Source: Sphaerosporella brunnea (taxonomy: Eukaryota; Ascomycota; Pezizomycetes; Pezizales; Pyronemataceae). From it: DNA of 64,000 bases. Positions 9,109 through 21,078 of the stretch are shown here, piece after piece. The stretch is from assembly GCA_008704415.1 (NCBI GenBank), contig VXIS01000103.1, forward strand, positions 62,001 to 126,000. The letters run 5' to 3'. Under the pieces are notes generated by a model. It saw only the letters and a list, made by a program, of their open reading frames with translations. It was not told where the DNA came from and searched no databases. The position numbers and the translations under genes were made by a program. Every line of letters begins with the position of its first letter. Position 1 is the stretch's first letter.

Positions 9109-11274
9109 ATGGCAAGTAGCAACGCTATAACTCCTCCTCAGATTCGGCTCCACGAGCCAGCAGTTGACTTTATCGACAATCATGGGAGCGAATACCATCC
9201 AGGGCTAGCCCGTTCATCGACTCATTATGATCCACTTCTTCAAAAATACACGGGGGATCCCCAAGCCACCCATCGTGCACCGAGTCCGACCAAGGAACAT
9301 GCCGACTTAGATTCGTTGTTTGCAAAAGCACTTCAGCGTTTCCGGACCACAACCGAAGAACCAAAGCGCTATGCCAAGGCCCCTTTCAAAATCCGAGATA
9401 AGCGTTCCTGGGACGAGGTGGAAAAGGAAGTCAGTGCGGCAAGAGCGCAGTATATGAACCTGACCGGCCGCTCTGGTGAGATCAGGAAGTGGTTGAGGAA
9501 GGTGGGCGATCATGGTAGCGCTGCGAAGCCTTACGTCAACTTCATTCCCAACGGAACCTACACATCCATATTATCTGCGGGCGCAAATATACTGATCGAC
9601 GTATGTGGGCACCCGGTCACCTTATGCGAATGGTGGCTTTATTGACATTTTGCACAGGCGGCAATCCGTACGAGCAAATTTCGCGGTAATCTTGAACAAT
9701 TGATAATTGATCTACCCAACAAGCTCCAAGACATTGGAGACTACCTTCAAATCTATCCAACAGAGGAGAAAATTCATCAGGCAACTATACAGCTGTACGT
9801 GGCGATATTAGTGGCGCTTGAAGAGGTGGTCAGGTACTACATCGAAAAGCCAGGTAAACCCTTCCAAGCAATTTCTAGGGGATTCTGGGAAGATTGACTC
9901 GTTCGCAACAGTCAAGCATGCCAAATCGGTGTTCTTGGGAGATGAATATGAGAGAAGTCTCGGGGAGAAACTGGGGGAAATCGATAAGGCAGCGACCTAT
10001 CTATTACGTCAAGCGGATATATGTCACCAAAAATCAAGCAAGAGGGATTCCCAGATCCGTGGGTTGCACCAATTCTTTTATCTAAACCACAACAACAACA
10101 AGTCTGACAAGCTCGCATGAACAGACAGCCAGCAGATGGAGCAAGTACAGCAAACCCTAGAATTCCAGAATTCCATTCTTCTAGTCTTGCGAGACAACCC
10201 CCAAAACTTAGAATGTAAGAATCAAGTGATGAAATGCCTCGCGGCGATGGCTAAGGCTTACCTGCAGGGCTGAACGATATCGATGCCGAGCGAAACCGCT
10301 TGAAGCGCAAGGCGAGCGCAAGGAAACTAGAGATCCAGCGTTTAACAATGCAAAAAGCAATTCTAGAGGCGAAGCTTCACGAAGTCCAGCTACAGTCACG
10401 CACGCCGTCACCTCAACCAACTTACATCTCACAGCTAAAATTGCTTGAACTTCTGGCGACGGACCCCAACATTGCCTCAGCAGACCGCGAAGCATGTGTC
10501 CATGCTGGCCAAGCATTCAAGATGGCCACCCAAGACCGCGCAGGCTGGCTAATGCAGTCCGAAAAACTGAAATCATGGTTGACATCACGATATGCCGAGG
10601 TACGACTGATCCATGGCAACCACGAACCCCTAAAGATATCACCAGTATCATATCTCTGCGCGATGCTCGTGGAGAGTCTAGAGAAACTAAAGCCCGCCCT
10701 GGTGCTTTACTTCTTCTGCGGTAGCCATACCCAGTCCCGAGACCCGCTCTCAAACGCGTACGCACTGCTCAAGAGCCTACTCGCGCAACTACTTTCCCAG
10801 CACACATTCGACACCTCCTTTCTCCAGCCATATGATGTCCAAAGACTCGAAAAAAACGACCTGCAAAGTCTTTGCAATCTTTTCTGGGGGCTGGCCCAAC
10901 AGCTGGACTCAACGGTAGCCTTGTTCTGCATCATCGACGGCATAAGCTTCTTTGAAACATCCCAACGAGAACCCGCTATGCACGCGGTTCTCGACAAACT
11001 GCTCGCGTTGGCCCGTGGAGATACTATGGGTACCGTCTTCAAACTCTTGGTTACGAGTCCAGCTACCACGAAGCCGAAGTTGTGCAGGAAGTTTGCCCAT
11101 AAAGATGTTATTACTGTTCCACCGGCCGTGCCAAGAAGTGGCATTGGGTTTGATGGTAAGCAGATGGCCGCGAAAGCTGAGAGGTATATCGTGGTGGAGA
11201 CAGAAACGGCGTATGGCAATGATCATGATCAGGAAGGCTCGGAGTTTGAGCTTGGAGGGAGCCAGAGGGAGTGA
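9109..11274 (+). CDS. DUF7708 / P-loop NTPase-like fungal protein
   Basis: Five exons give a 643-residue protein: 9109-9600, 9658-9853, 9912-10058, 10125-10214 and 10268-11274. All four introns (57, 58, 66, 53 bp) are GT-AG with branch-like CTGAC/TTGAC, and every junction keeps frame. The N-terminal part (W.EVEKEVSAARAQY, FIPNGTYTSILSAG, ATIQLYVAILVALEEVVRYY) matches DUF7708, the domain that opens many fungal STAND/NACHT-like proteins. The last exon resembles the NTPase part of such proteins: WLTSRYAEVRLIHGN, LVLYFFCGSHT and a Walker B-like VALFCIIDGISFFE. A clear Walker A GKT is not visible, and no ankyrin or TPR repeats follow. Inferred: a stand-alone N-terminal module of the fungal NLR-like type; nucleotide binding is unproven. 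Confidence 0.85.
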
Positions 11275-11307
11275 TGTACATAAATCAGGGTGGATCATCG
11301 GTACTTA

Positions 11308-11951
11308 TTTATTTATTTGTTATTCCTTTCGGCATTCAGCCTTTCGGCTATGGCCATACGGAGGTGAAAGCAGACGCAGTACAAGACCGACAAAAACATG
11401 CGGGACAGTAAACACAGTAAACATAGGAAACAAGGAAATCGTTACATGACCAACAAAGAGATATACGCCCAACTCATCATTCATATGTGGCCTCAACCTC
11501 TCGGTGTTCCGTGGGGTTATACATCGGTAGCAAGTCATCGGGTCCCCAGCGCGCGCGCAGGTCCTCAGTTGAGGGTGCCTCTTCCTTCGCCCTTCCCCGC
11601 TATTCATCCCCGCAGTATGCTCTTCCTCTTCCCATGCTCCTCTCCACTGTTATTTACCTCTCCCCACCCAACTCCTCTTCCCCTCTCCGAGTCATCTGAG
11701 TTTGTACCGAGGAGCCACCGTCGGTTATCCACCTTGGTTTGTTGGAGAAATAGTTGTAGGGCCTCAGACCCCCGGTTATCATACAGCAGTACTTCTAGTC
11801 GGACTTTGCGGTCATACTTGCGATACATCGAGAGCATCGTTCGTCGTGCGTTGGCGTATTGTGGGCACGCTAAGAGGAGGTGCCGGACAGTCTGCGTGCT
11901 GCCATCACGGCAGATACAGGTGGGACTGTCGATGTCACTTGAGAGTATCTT
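11308..11951 (-). mobile_element. 5'-truncated LINE (Tad-like) 3' end
   Basis: 644 bp between perfect 13-bp direct repeats (TCATCGGTACTTA at 11295-11307 and 11952-11964), the mark of target-primed reverse transcription. Read on the minus strand, the first ~120 codons encode the end of a LINE ORF2: CICRDGSTQTVRHLLLAC with the C-x-C...H...C arrangement found at the C-terminus of Tad/R1-type ORF2, then ANARRTMLSMY and DNRGSEALQLFL. The 3' end finishes in an A-rich AACAAATAAATAAATAA tail next to the left repeat. Dead on arrival because it lacks the reverse transcriptase. Confidence 0.85.
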
Positions 11952-11964
11952 TCATCGGTACTTA

Positions 11965-12518
11965 ATGTAAAACAGTGGGAACAGATCATCGTGGGTAAGA
12001 AAGCGCTAAAAAAACCATCGAATTATAGAAAGAGCCCGAGCGAGAGCACACATAAACCCGCCTAGACCCCCACGAAAAAGGCTCTCGGCTCAGAAACGCT
12101 CTTTTTGAGTTGAATGAGTTTTAGAAAACTGAATCTGGACCACAACCGCCTTCGTCCTGGCCTGGTTGAGCTATGTTTCGATTCCAATTGAGATAGGAAT
12201 TAGGTTGTAAACGGAATCCGACTTCTCCTAGAAGGTGGTCGATTGGGTGGGCGAGTGCGAGAGCCGTGCAATTTGTACTAAGTACACACTCTTTGTTATC
12301 GCTACTTGTATAGCTTCACAAGAAATCACTCAGTTTCAACTCACGTTCCGACGGATCTCCCTTCTTTTTTCGAATGCAAGATTCCCCCACTGCCGCCTGC
12401 ACACCTTTGACTAAAACCTCCAATGTCCCACACTGTCTGGAGCGCATGAGAAACGCAGCAAGACTCCTCTCAGTTTGCATTTTGATATGTGAAAATTGGG
12501 GAAGGCCTACAGCTAACC
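11965..12518. other. Intergenic, no gene seen
   Basis: About 550 bp between the LINE fragment and tRNA-Ile. Neither strand shows a protein-like frame or a clear repeat. Confidence 0.5.
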
Positions 12519-12592
12519 GGTCTATTAGCTCAGTTGGTTAGAGCGTGGTGCTAATAACGCCAAGGTCACAGGTTCGACCCCTGTATGGATCA
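12519..12592 (+). tRNA. tRNA-Ile (AAT)
   Basis: 74-nt cloverleaf without intron. The acceptor GGTCTAT pairs with ATGGATC (two G-U pairs), followed by A as discriminator. The D-arm is GCTCAGTTGGTTAGAGC, the anticodon loop CTAATAA (anticodon AAT), and the T-arm has GGTTCGACC. A T-rich tract (TATATTTTGTTTTG) follows from 12595 as the likely Pol III terminator. Confidence 0.95.
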
Positions 12593-13409
12593 TTATATTT
12601 TGTTTTGCGCCTCCTCTAGCAGATTCGCAGTTTTGGGGATTCAACCCTTTGTTGCTGGAAGGAGGTGAGGTGAAGCGGTGGGAAAGGCCGTTTTCATCAT
12701 TAGCGATGAATCAATATGAGAACCGTCAGCCAGAGCTCATCGTGATTCGACGTGCGAGTTGATGGAGAGCAATGACTTCTCCTGATAGGCCGTCATAGCG
12801 AGAATATCTAGCCTCTGTACAACACGGCGAGTAAACTCCGCGTTCAGCCTCGGGAGTGCGGCGCAGGCAAGATCTGTTTATATTAATTGATACTATAACA
12901 CATCTACGCCATGCGGTGGGCGATAGACAGCCAATTGGCGCCAACAAAGAAAGAAAGCTCTCGGGACTCCCGAGATTCGGAAAGCCCTCGCGCTGTCTAC
13001 GACGAGACTGCCAAGGATAGTGATGAGCCGTCAAATTGAAACACCGGGAAGTACTATAGTTAGTAGAAAATCCCCGAATCGGGATGGCCGTCGGCACCGA
13101 GCACGGGGGGGACAAGTTTTCGGCGCGGTTTCATACTCGTACAGCAGCATGCTGAATGCTAGCCATGTAGGTATCTCAAAAAAACGAAAATGCTGCAGGT
13201 TTGTTTTTGCTCCGGGAAAGACGGCTATGTACCCTGGACCCCTCTTGGCAGTGCCTAAATCCGCCGGGATTATATTGGGCTGCGCATGTCGGATGCAAGG
13301 TGAGTGAGTGATGAGTGGGGGGATGGATGGATGCCTGCGCTGAGCTGCGTTGATCTGCTTCTTCCCCATCGCTCATCATCTCCGGCGGTGAACGAACAGA
13401 CCTCACACC
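12593..13409. other. Intergenic, upstream of the Zn2Cys6 gene
   Basis: About 820 bp with no convincing coding frame and no repeat seen. The part near 13400 presumably contains the promoter of the regulator. Confidence 0.45.
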
Positions 13410-15966
13410 ATGACCGGGCGCCCCAATACGAGTCCGCGACGACAGGAAGACACGCGCGCAAAGGGTTCGGACGCGGACGGGAAGCATATACCATTCGAAG
13501 TGGGGTGCGCCTGACACGTTTCCGACAGCTCCGGCAGACTGCCGATGAGCTCAATGTGCCCCCCCTGCTGACCAATACATGATAGGTGCGAGCGCTGTCG
13601 GAAAGGAAAGAAAAAGTGCAACAGATTACTGCCCTGCCAGACCTGCGAAAGTAACGGCGTCGACTGCGTTTACCCTGTGACTGAGAAGAAAAGGTGGGTT
13701 GGATACCCGATGGATGACTCGGATGCCGCGGCTAAGTGCTGCTCGCCGCCACACAGACCCGTCCCGAAGGAATATGTCAACGCGCTGGAACGGGATCTTG
13801 AGGCGCGCAACGTCAAGATCGAGGCGCTGAAGAAGCAGGTGCAAGATCTCAGCGGCCAGGTGGATGCGCTGAAAGGAATGGTGACGTGGTGGGAAGGTGC
13901 CACTCTTTCTCAAGTTGCAAGCCGAGGACTTACCGAGGATCGTGGCGCTGATGTTGCTCGAGCCGTAGGATTTGTGCGAGGTGTGGCTGAAGCCGATGCG
14001 GCGGACAGAAATATCATGCTCTCCGGCCTCCGCGGTTCTGGAGAAAATACACCGTCTGCTCCCTTCAGCGCACCGGTTTCTCCTACTGCCGCCGCCGCAG
14101 CTCACACTACCCCGCCCCCGGCGCAACCCCAGACACCCCGCCACGGCTCCCCTTCGGCTGTGACGAAGACCACCGGGCAAATCCGCACCCGCGGCGCATT
14201 ATCACGATTCTACGGTCCAACGAGCTACCAGATTGCTACGGCAACGTTAGACCCGGGACCACTACCGCCGACGGAGCGCCGCAGCCACAGGGCCATAGCA
14301 AATGGGGACGGAGAATATGACTACGCACGGTCGCTTCTAGCGCCGCAAAGCGCCGACTGTCGAAAGCTGATGAGTCTGTTCTTCTTGCGACTGTATCCGT
14401 ACCACATGTACTTTTATAGGGAATTCTTTTTGCGCGACCTACATTCCGGCGGGGGGCCGTACTACTCCGATCTCCTGATGTATGCCATATGTTCCATGGC
14501 CGCTTTGGTCAGTAAAGATCCTGCAGAACGTCAGCGAAGCGAGCTTTTTGCCAGGCGTGCTCAAGAATTGCTATATGACTCAGGCATGGACTCGCCGGAT
14601 ATCACTGTGCTCCAGGCTCTGCTGCTTATGAGCCAGCGCGAGATCGGCCAGGGACATGGGTCCAAGGGCTGGCTTTTTGCAGGTATGCACTTATCCGCTT
14701 CTTGCGTGCATCCGAATAAGCGACTGATGTTTCCCAAGGAATGGCGTTTCGATTGGCTCACGATATGGGCCTACACTTGGACCCAAGGAATTGGGATTCC
14801 TCTGAAGAATCCTCGATTGAACGAGAGATACGCCGTAGATGCTATTGGGGTGCTTTTGTGGCCGACAAGTGAGCTGGTTTCCCATCCCCACCGTGGAGAC
14901 AAACCCATCTGACCAAAGACTTAGATGGATCTCGTTATACTTTGGTCGGCCGCCAGCATTATCACCAAGGGAATCCGATGTTCGAGAAACGAAGCGGATA
15001 CAGTACCCTGAGTGCTGGCTAGCAACGTCGTCGATCCTCGAGCCTGCCCTGATCAAAGACCTATTCTCAGGCAAGAAAACACCACAAGACGAAGACGGGG
15101 CAGCGCTAGTGGGAACGCTTCTCTGTTCCATCGATCTGACCAAGATTGTGCACAAGATGCTCACCAACGTGTTCGAGATCCGCGACCAAAAGCCGGACGA
15201 AGCATCCCTTGGCGCGACAGTGACGGAAATACATCTGGAGCTGACGAGTTGGCTCAGCAATCTCCCGAAGAAAGTGCACTGGAATGAATGGCGGAACGAC
15301 GTAGAACCGTACACCTTAGTATTACAGTAAGAACCTCCCCTCTCCGTGCCCCCTCCCCTATCCCTTCAGGGTTGCTAAATGTGTGTGTGTCTCAGCATGA
15401 TGTATCACACCGCACTGATAGTCCTCCACAGACCACCACTCACCCTTCAATACACGCGCACTCCCGTCGCAACCGCCGATTTCGACATCTGCTGGGCCTC
15501 AGTCACCGCAATAATCAAGCTGATCAAACAGTACGTACGCGGCAACGAGTATCTGTACCTGCCGATGACGTTTATCCACACCGCCACGGCAGCCGCGTCG
15601 ATAATTCTTCTCAAACGGCACACGGTACAAGAAGACACCGACGAAGAGGCGTCCAAGTTCCTGCACGTGATCCTGGACGCGCTGGACGGGTGCTCCGCAA
15701 CGTGGAGCACCGCGACACAGGCAAAACAGACGATTCTGATGGCGGATGAGGAAGCGCGGTTGAAGGTGGCTGAGTTCCAGATAAAAACCGAAGGCGGCGA
15801 TGATATCAATGCCATTGGCCTGGATCTGGAACAATATTTTGGCCTTGAGTATGATTCTGTGATGGGCGGGATGGGGATGGGAGTTGGTGGCGTAGTCGGG
15901 TGGATGGACCCGGATTGGTGGATGGATGTTGCACCGCAGGGCGGAGAGGATATAAGCATGCTCTAG
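13410..15966 (+). CDS. Zn2Cys6 fungal-specific transcription factor
   Basis: Five exons give 764 residues: 13410-13504, 13586-14682, 14739-14868, 14925-15326 and 15396-15966; all introns are GT-AG and in frame. The DNA-binding domain sits across the first junction and has six cysteines in classical spacing ([11 protein letters not shown], then [11 protein letters not shown]). It is followed by a basic linker and a dimerisation coiled coil ([34 protein letters not shown]). From residue ~220 comes the fungal-specific middle homology domain: [20 protein letters not shown], then [18 protein letters not shown] and [13 protein letters not shown], the usual diagnostic motifs. The C-terminal tail is acidic and ends DISML. 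Known: such proteins act as nuclear homodimers on CGG half-sites. The target pathway cannot be told. Confidence 0.93.
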
Positions 15967-16137
15967 GTTCGTTGGCTGAGATTTTCTTCTTGGCTCATCT
16001 GCAACATGGCAAGCATTGGCAGGATATATTGGCATTATTCGTTTTTTTTTTTATATATTGCAAAGCGTTTCGAAATACCAGCTGTTTCTACTTCCCTTCT
16101 TGTTCTATACCAAGCAACAATTCAGACCAATTTACTT

Positions 16138-17013
16138 TCACAGCACCGTAGCCTGCGTCTTGAAATATTCCTCCTCCCGCACATCCGTCACCAACATATG
16201 TCCAGGCGCATGCGCCATCACAGTGCCCTTAATCTTATCCCCCGCCCTCATAATCGCATTCTGCGGGGTAACGCCGCACCCCCAAAACACGGGTACCTCG
16301 CCTTCTTTGATCTCCACCGCATCCCCAAACTCCGGCGCCCCCAGATCCGCAATCCCCAGCTCCTGCACTGCCTCCCACCCCCACGCAATCGGCTCTCCAT
16401 GCATGGCCGCATATGGCCGCGTAATATCCCTTACGCGTTCCACCTGGTCCTGCGGATATGGCCGCATCGACACTACGTACGTGCCGTCGGTAAACACGCC
16501 GGCAGGGTTTAGCTTCCGCGAGGTTGAGTACATGGCTACGTTACAGCCCATCTCTACGTGGCGGGGCATTAGCCCCGCCGCCATCAACGCGCCCTCGAAT
16601 GAGAACGAACACCCGATCAGAAACGCCACGTGCGAGTCTGCAGAACTCCAGAGCTCGGAAATGTCGGTTATGCCCGAAGCGGTGAGCCTGCCGGCGTGAT
16701 AGACGTTGTACCGCGGGATGTCGCTGCGCAGATCGAAGGGGTGGGTTAAGAGCGGCGGGGTGGTGGGGGTTGGTGAAATGAGAGAGGTTGCGCTGCCGAT
16801 GGCCAGGAGAGGACATGGAACTGGGTTCCGGAGGCATAAGGAGTGGAAATCCGTGGCGTATGCCCGGGGCACTACGAGGAGGTTCGCTTGGATGTAGCCT
16901 GGTGCATACCCTGCTGTTGGGGAGGTGTGCTTTCCTTGCCGCGCGAGGAGGCGCACGGCGTGCGGTGAGTTTTCGGTGGCTACGACGATGGGCTCAAGGA
17001 TCGGTGGGGGCAT
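16138..17013 (-). CDS. UPF0317/DUF1445 family protein (putative hydro-lyase)
   Basis: Intronless, 291 residues from ATG 17013. It carries the family signatures in order: GYAPGYIQANLLVVP, NPVPCPLLAIG, DLRSDIPRYNVYHAGRL, AFLIGCSFSFEGALMAAGL, VVSMRPYP, HGEPIAWG, VPVFWGCGVTPQNA and HAPGHMLVTD. Known: the DUF1445 family includes mitochondrial D-glutamate cyclase in animals and unassigned hydro-lyases in bacteria and fungi. The length matches the family (~260-300). A D-glutamate cyclase-like activity is possible but unproven. The gene stands alone and converges with the Zn2Cys6 gene, with 171 bp between stops. Confidence 0.93.
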   Translation of the reverse strand: MPPPILEPIVVATENSPHAVRLLARQGKHTSPTAGYAPGYIQANLLVVPRAYATDFHSLCLRNPVPCPLLAIGSATSLISPTPTTPPLLTHPFDLRSDIPRYNVYHAGRLTASGITDISELWSSADSHVAFLIGCSFSFEGALMAAGLMPRHVEMGCNVAMYSTSRKLNPAGVFTDGTYVVSMRPYPQDQVERVRDITRPYAAMHGEPIAWGWEAVQELGIADLGAPEFGDAVEIKEGEVPVFWGCGVTPQNAIMRAGDKIKGTVMAHAPGHMLVTDVREEEYFKTQATVL

Positions 17014-18465
17014 GGTTATTATCCAAAATTAGCTATAGTAGTGATGGTGCGTTATCTAGGTCGGTGGCAGAGGAGGGAGAAGCTGATTTTAATACCTGAG
17101 GCGCTGTTTTCTGGATGCTATAGCATGGTATATACCCCCATGACAGGACTGGGACTTCCGTTTCCGTTCCCAGCCGCAAATCAATGCAACCCAGCACTAG
17201 ATATACATAGATATACTTTCGCGAAACGTTAGATGTGAGGGGGGCTAGGTAGTGCGGACTTCGAGCCGCGATACCCCCGCGCGGATGCTACGGCGGCTGA
17301 TAAGATAGTGCATTGCGGAGGAGTTGGGCCTCCGAGGTATGGTGGTAGGCTAAACATAAGTCTGTTTCCCGGCTGAGCTTACTTCCTCCGGGGGGTTTTG
17401 AGAGCGTTTAGCTTCGAGTAAGGAGTCTTCGAATATTTTAAACCTGGCGCCCTCGCCCGAGTAACCATAGTGGGTAAAAATCGGCCTCCCAAGTCTTGTC
17501 AGGAAAAAAGTACCGTATTATTTGGTACGAAAGACGGAGCGCCTTGGTCAAAAGTGAGCATTTGGCACCGGAGGGTTAATTTTGAGTGACACAGGGTGAC
17601 TCGAAGAAAGGGTACATACCGTATTGATCCGGCCGCCGTATCACAGCGCAGGGTTAGGGTTTATGCCGCCTGCCCGCCTTATTTCCTTGCTCGTTTTATG
17701 TCGGGATTTCTATGGTAGCCTTTTAGAGCGCTGGCTGATCTCAAGAACAATGAGGAAAGAGAAGGGTTTAGAAGCTGGATTTTGAGTCTGAAACGGTCCC
17801 GTCAGGTTGATTATCGACTTTACACTGGTACAAGATCTTGGCCTTCGCGCCGCTACCGGGCAAGGGCCGATGCTTTATGGCCCAATCACCAGAGCCTTTG
17901 AAAGTCTGACCCAATTTCCGCTCCGTTCTGGAACGCCGATTTCCGAAAATCTGAAAGCTTCCAGATCGCTTTCCAAGCCCCTTTTATACCGCTGCGGGAA
18001 GTGTTCCACTGGAAGACCAGTCGGGAACCAATCTGAGTTATGTAGTTTGTAGGGTTATGCGCCCTCCCGAAAAACCAGCCATTTGCTCCAGGTAATAGGG
18101 GGATCCGGAGAAATTTCGTTAAAACAGCCGCCAGGAAGGATGGGAGCACGGCGATTGGCAGAACACAGGCGTCGTCTCGGCAGTGCGCGACCCGACAGCC
18201 AAAAAGTCAAAATGTTCTGCTGCCAACGGCAGCTTTCAGCGCCGTTGCAAGTGGTAAACGGAGGCCCAACAGCAGCAGCAGCAGGCCCAGCGGCAGCCAC
18301 AGCAACCGCAAATCCTGCCGGCGGGTGCATATCATGCACGCGCGACTCTGCCTTCGGTGCCGTGACCTCAGTCTCCCGCCAACCGCAACATTACAAAACT
18401 TTTCCGGATCCCCTAATGCAGTATGTCGTTCTTGATGTGAATTGTAACCTGCAACATCTCAATCG
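17014..18465. other. Intergenic, no gene seen
   Basis: About 1.45 kb. It contains a short hairpin near 17508 (GTACCGTATTATTTGGTAC) and a CAG-rich stretch at 18270-18310, but no frame I would call coding. Confidence 0.5.
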
Positions 18466-18556
18466 GCTCGGATGGTCTAGTGGTATGATTCTCGCTTAGG
18501 GTCACTCCCTAAGTGCAAATTGCGAGAGGTCCCCGGTTCAAATCCGGGTTCGAGCC
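18466..18556 (+). tRNA. tRNA-Pro (AGG) with intron
   Basis: The acceptor GCTCGGA pairs with TTCGAGC; the D-arm is GTCTAGTGGTATGAT, the anticodon stem TCTCGC/GCGAGA and the T-arm CCCGGTTCAAATCCGGG. The anticodon AGG is at 18498-18500. After position 37 comes an intron of about 19 nt (18502-18520) containing CCCTAAG, which pairs with the anticodon region CTTAGGG as pre-tRNA introns do. Confidence 0.9.
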
Positions 18557-18753
18557 TAGGTGATTGTCTTTTGGTCTCCCTATAGGGGAGGAGGGCGTGT
18601 GGGGACTCTTTTTTGTTTGATGGGTATGCATTTTTGAGGCGTAAGGGGTTTGCCAACGTGTGGAGGAGTGAAGGCGAAGGCTCAACAATCGGGCAACGCA
18701 CACCCGTCTGGAGTGATAAAACTTGTTGCGTATAGGCTACGATTCTTTCTACC

Positions 18754-19884
18754 TATGGTGCAGGCAGCTATAGACCTAGTTGTCGCACGGATATTTTCGT
18801 CGGAAAGTAAGCAGCGGACACGGTGTAGATGGTGGTCAAAGGGTACGAAGTGGTGGGGGACCAAAGTTCAGAGCGAACGGTGGTGGCCAGGCGTGCCATC
18901 TGCGCCTGGACGTGAGCCCAATAATCAATTTATTGCCCATCTGCGCCTGGCTCTCGCTGTGAGACCCGCCGGTGACTGATATGGACCTGCGCTCTGTACT
19001 CCTTGTCTATATGCCTGGATAATACGCTGAGTTCGTCGCCAGTACTTGAAAATAAGCGATGGCTTCACAGACATCCAGAGCTTCAGGGACTGCCTCCATA
19101 AGACCTGATGGCTGTTAGCTACTGTTGCATTACTGAGGAAGGGTTAAAGTACCGGGGCAGAGTGTAGTTTGCAATGTTTCCGGGCATAGTGCTTGCATGC
19201 GCCCCAGTAATATTCGATCCAGTGAAGTTCGCAGTGGAACTTAGGATAGAACATTACTAGGTGTCCCGCATCCTCGACAATCTCCTCAGTCCGACTGTTC
19301 CGTTGCCGCCGAGAGAACCGCCATCACCGGCGAGTGATCCGCCATCGCCGAGAAATTCACCATCGCCGCCGAGAGATTCGCCATGGTTGAGATGCCTGCG
19401 CTTCCGGGCGCCGCGAATGGCACCAGCTTGTCGTAGACGTAGGGTTCGTTTGCTTGCTCTGCCCATTGCTGGTGTAGGTAGGATACGAGTTTGGAGCTAG
19501 CTCAGGCATTGTGGATTCAAGTTTGGTGCGTCTGAAAGTCGTGACGAAAGAGGACTCGGGTCTGAGCTCTCTGTGCAGACATTATAACCTTTAAGGTATT
19601 ACTTTAAGGTATTGGCAGCTGGCTATAGCGGGGCCATGCTTGTTTTCGCTGGTCCAAGCTTTTCACAATCCATAGAGGCGATCTCCGAAAGCCAGTACGC
19701 AAGGGCGGGAACGGTGAGAGCGGAAAGCACTGGATCGTAGAGCGCATCTGCTTTGGGTGCTTGATGCTTGTTTTGCTCTGATTTCCGACGCGGGGACGAC
19801 GGCTTTGGTTGTGGTCGTCCATCTCCGCCCATCTCCACCAACCGGGGACGTGCGACGACGAGGCGTATAAGTGCCTGCACTATA
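18754..19884 (-). mobile_element. TIR DNA element with DDE-endonuclease remnant, copy 1
   Basis: 1131 bp with terminal inverted repeats of ~36 bp (left begins TATGGTGCAGGCAGCTATAG; the right end is CTGCACTATA). Two relatives lie at 41577 and 43597. All three retain, on the minus strand, the degenerate end of a fungal DDE transposase: FHCEL.WIEYYWG with the last acidic residue, preceded by a variable array of GCCGCCGAGAGATTC-type units. No intact frame remains, so the element is non-autonomous. Here it abuts a hAT transposase relic on its right side. I could not define a target duplication for this copy. Confidence 0.8.
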
Positions 19885-20189
19885 ACTGAATTAAGCAGTG
19901 ACAGACGCTTTCCGTACAGTTCCTCTTGATGCTCCTTCAGCATTCCGTACCGCAAAGGCGCATCGTGAAAAAATCCAACAGTTTTCTTGATAACCTTGCT
20001 GATCCGTGTGAAAAAGGGAACCCCTTCCACAATCTCTTTCATAAGAAGTTGCAATCCATGAGAGTCACAGGGCACAAAGAATGGAGTTGCGTCCGGGTGC
20101 TGTTCCTGAATATTGCGCTTGAGGACCTTCCATACTGCAAGCATTGTCGAACAGGTGTCTGTGGCTACAGAATTGATGAGCCTGAAGTT
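19885..20189 (-). pseudogene. hAT-family transposase fragment
   Basis: On the minus strand about 100 residues look like the central part of a fungal hAT transposase: VATDTCSTMLAVWKVL with the catalytic-type D, then FFVPCDSHGLQLLMKEIV, FFHDAPLRYGMLKEHQEELY and LSLLNSVI. The fragment breaks off where copy 1 of the TIR element begins, so the element probably inserted into it. Nothing resembling the N-terminal zinc finger or the C-terminal dimerisation domain is nearby. Confidence 0.75.
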
Positions 20190-20192
20190 TCC

Positions 20193-21061
20193 ATGGGCGA
20201 GCGGTCTCCCCACGCCCGCAGCCGGCTCCGAGTACGCCGACCCTCATCCACCCCGCCGATCCCCTCTTCCCCCGCGGCGGGCTCGTACACATCCAGCACC
20301 TACTCCTCACCGTCGTGGGGAAGTCTCTTTCTCCCCTCCCCCTCGCGGTCGCAGCCTCCAATCGCAACAACGAAGCTATCCCGCCTCCTCACCAGCATCG
20401 CCTCCTACCTCACCTCTCTCGCCCCCGAATCCGAGGCTGTCGTCACGAAAGAAAAGCCCGCGCACTGCTACGGCGCCTTTTTACCGCACCCGGGCGTAGA
20501 TCATCGCGGCGCGTATCTGGGAAGTGCCACACACAGGGGGTTGGAACGGCTGTGGAGCTGGATGGGGTGTACCTATTACCTTACCCCCACCGCGGAAGGG
20601 GACCTGAGGCCGGCACTTATGACGGGAGGTTTCGTTACTTGGAGCACTGTACATCTGCTGCTTTGTCCAGATCTGGAGGTCGGCGTGATCGATACGTTGC
20701 TGAAGCAGGTGGAGCTGAGGGATCCGGGACTCCGTCGATTTGCTGGCCGAGAGGAATGGAGCGTGAGGCCGTCGGCGGCGTCGATCCCGTCGCGGGAGAA
20801 AAGTGGGCGAAGTGGTGGACGGTGCTGTTGCAGGAGGATGGAGAGAGTGAGGTCGAAATGTTGAGGAGGAGGGTTAGGGAAGAGGACGAGGCGAACGCGA
20901 GGGGTGAGGTTGAGGATGAGCTGGAACGCTTGACGAGAGAGATCATGGCGGCTCGGTTGGGGGAACAGAGTCCTGGGAGTCCCGCCGACCGGTGTGGGCG
21001 CTGTTACAAGCAATGGTGTGAATGTCCTGGGGAGGATGTGGGCAGGGGCAGGAGGCACTGA
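20193..21061 (+). CDS. Hypothetical fungal protein (frame change inside)
   Basis: From ATG 20193 one frame gives protein-like text up to about 20762 (TTKLSRLLTSIASYLTSLAP, VTWSTVHLLLCPDLEVGVID, RRFAGREEWS). After that a second frame is natural to the stop at 21061 (WAKWWTVLLQEDGESEVEML, LERLTREIMAARL, then CGRCYKQWCECPG). A 41-bp GT...AG segment (20763-20803) would join them in frame, but that is short for an intron here; an indel is the alternative. The N-terminus is Pro/Ser-rich and the C-terminus is a charged helix ending in a small Cys cluster. I do not recognise the family. The start overlaps the hAT relic on the other strand. Confidence 0.5.
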
Positions 21062-21078
21062 GGATGTGGATGCTACTC

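Noticed and set aside
15447..16035. Long minus-strand frames opposite the last exon of the Zn2Cys6 gene
   Set aside because: The plus strand is clearly coding there; the antisense text is low-complexity.
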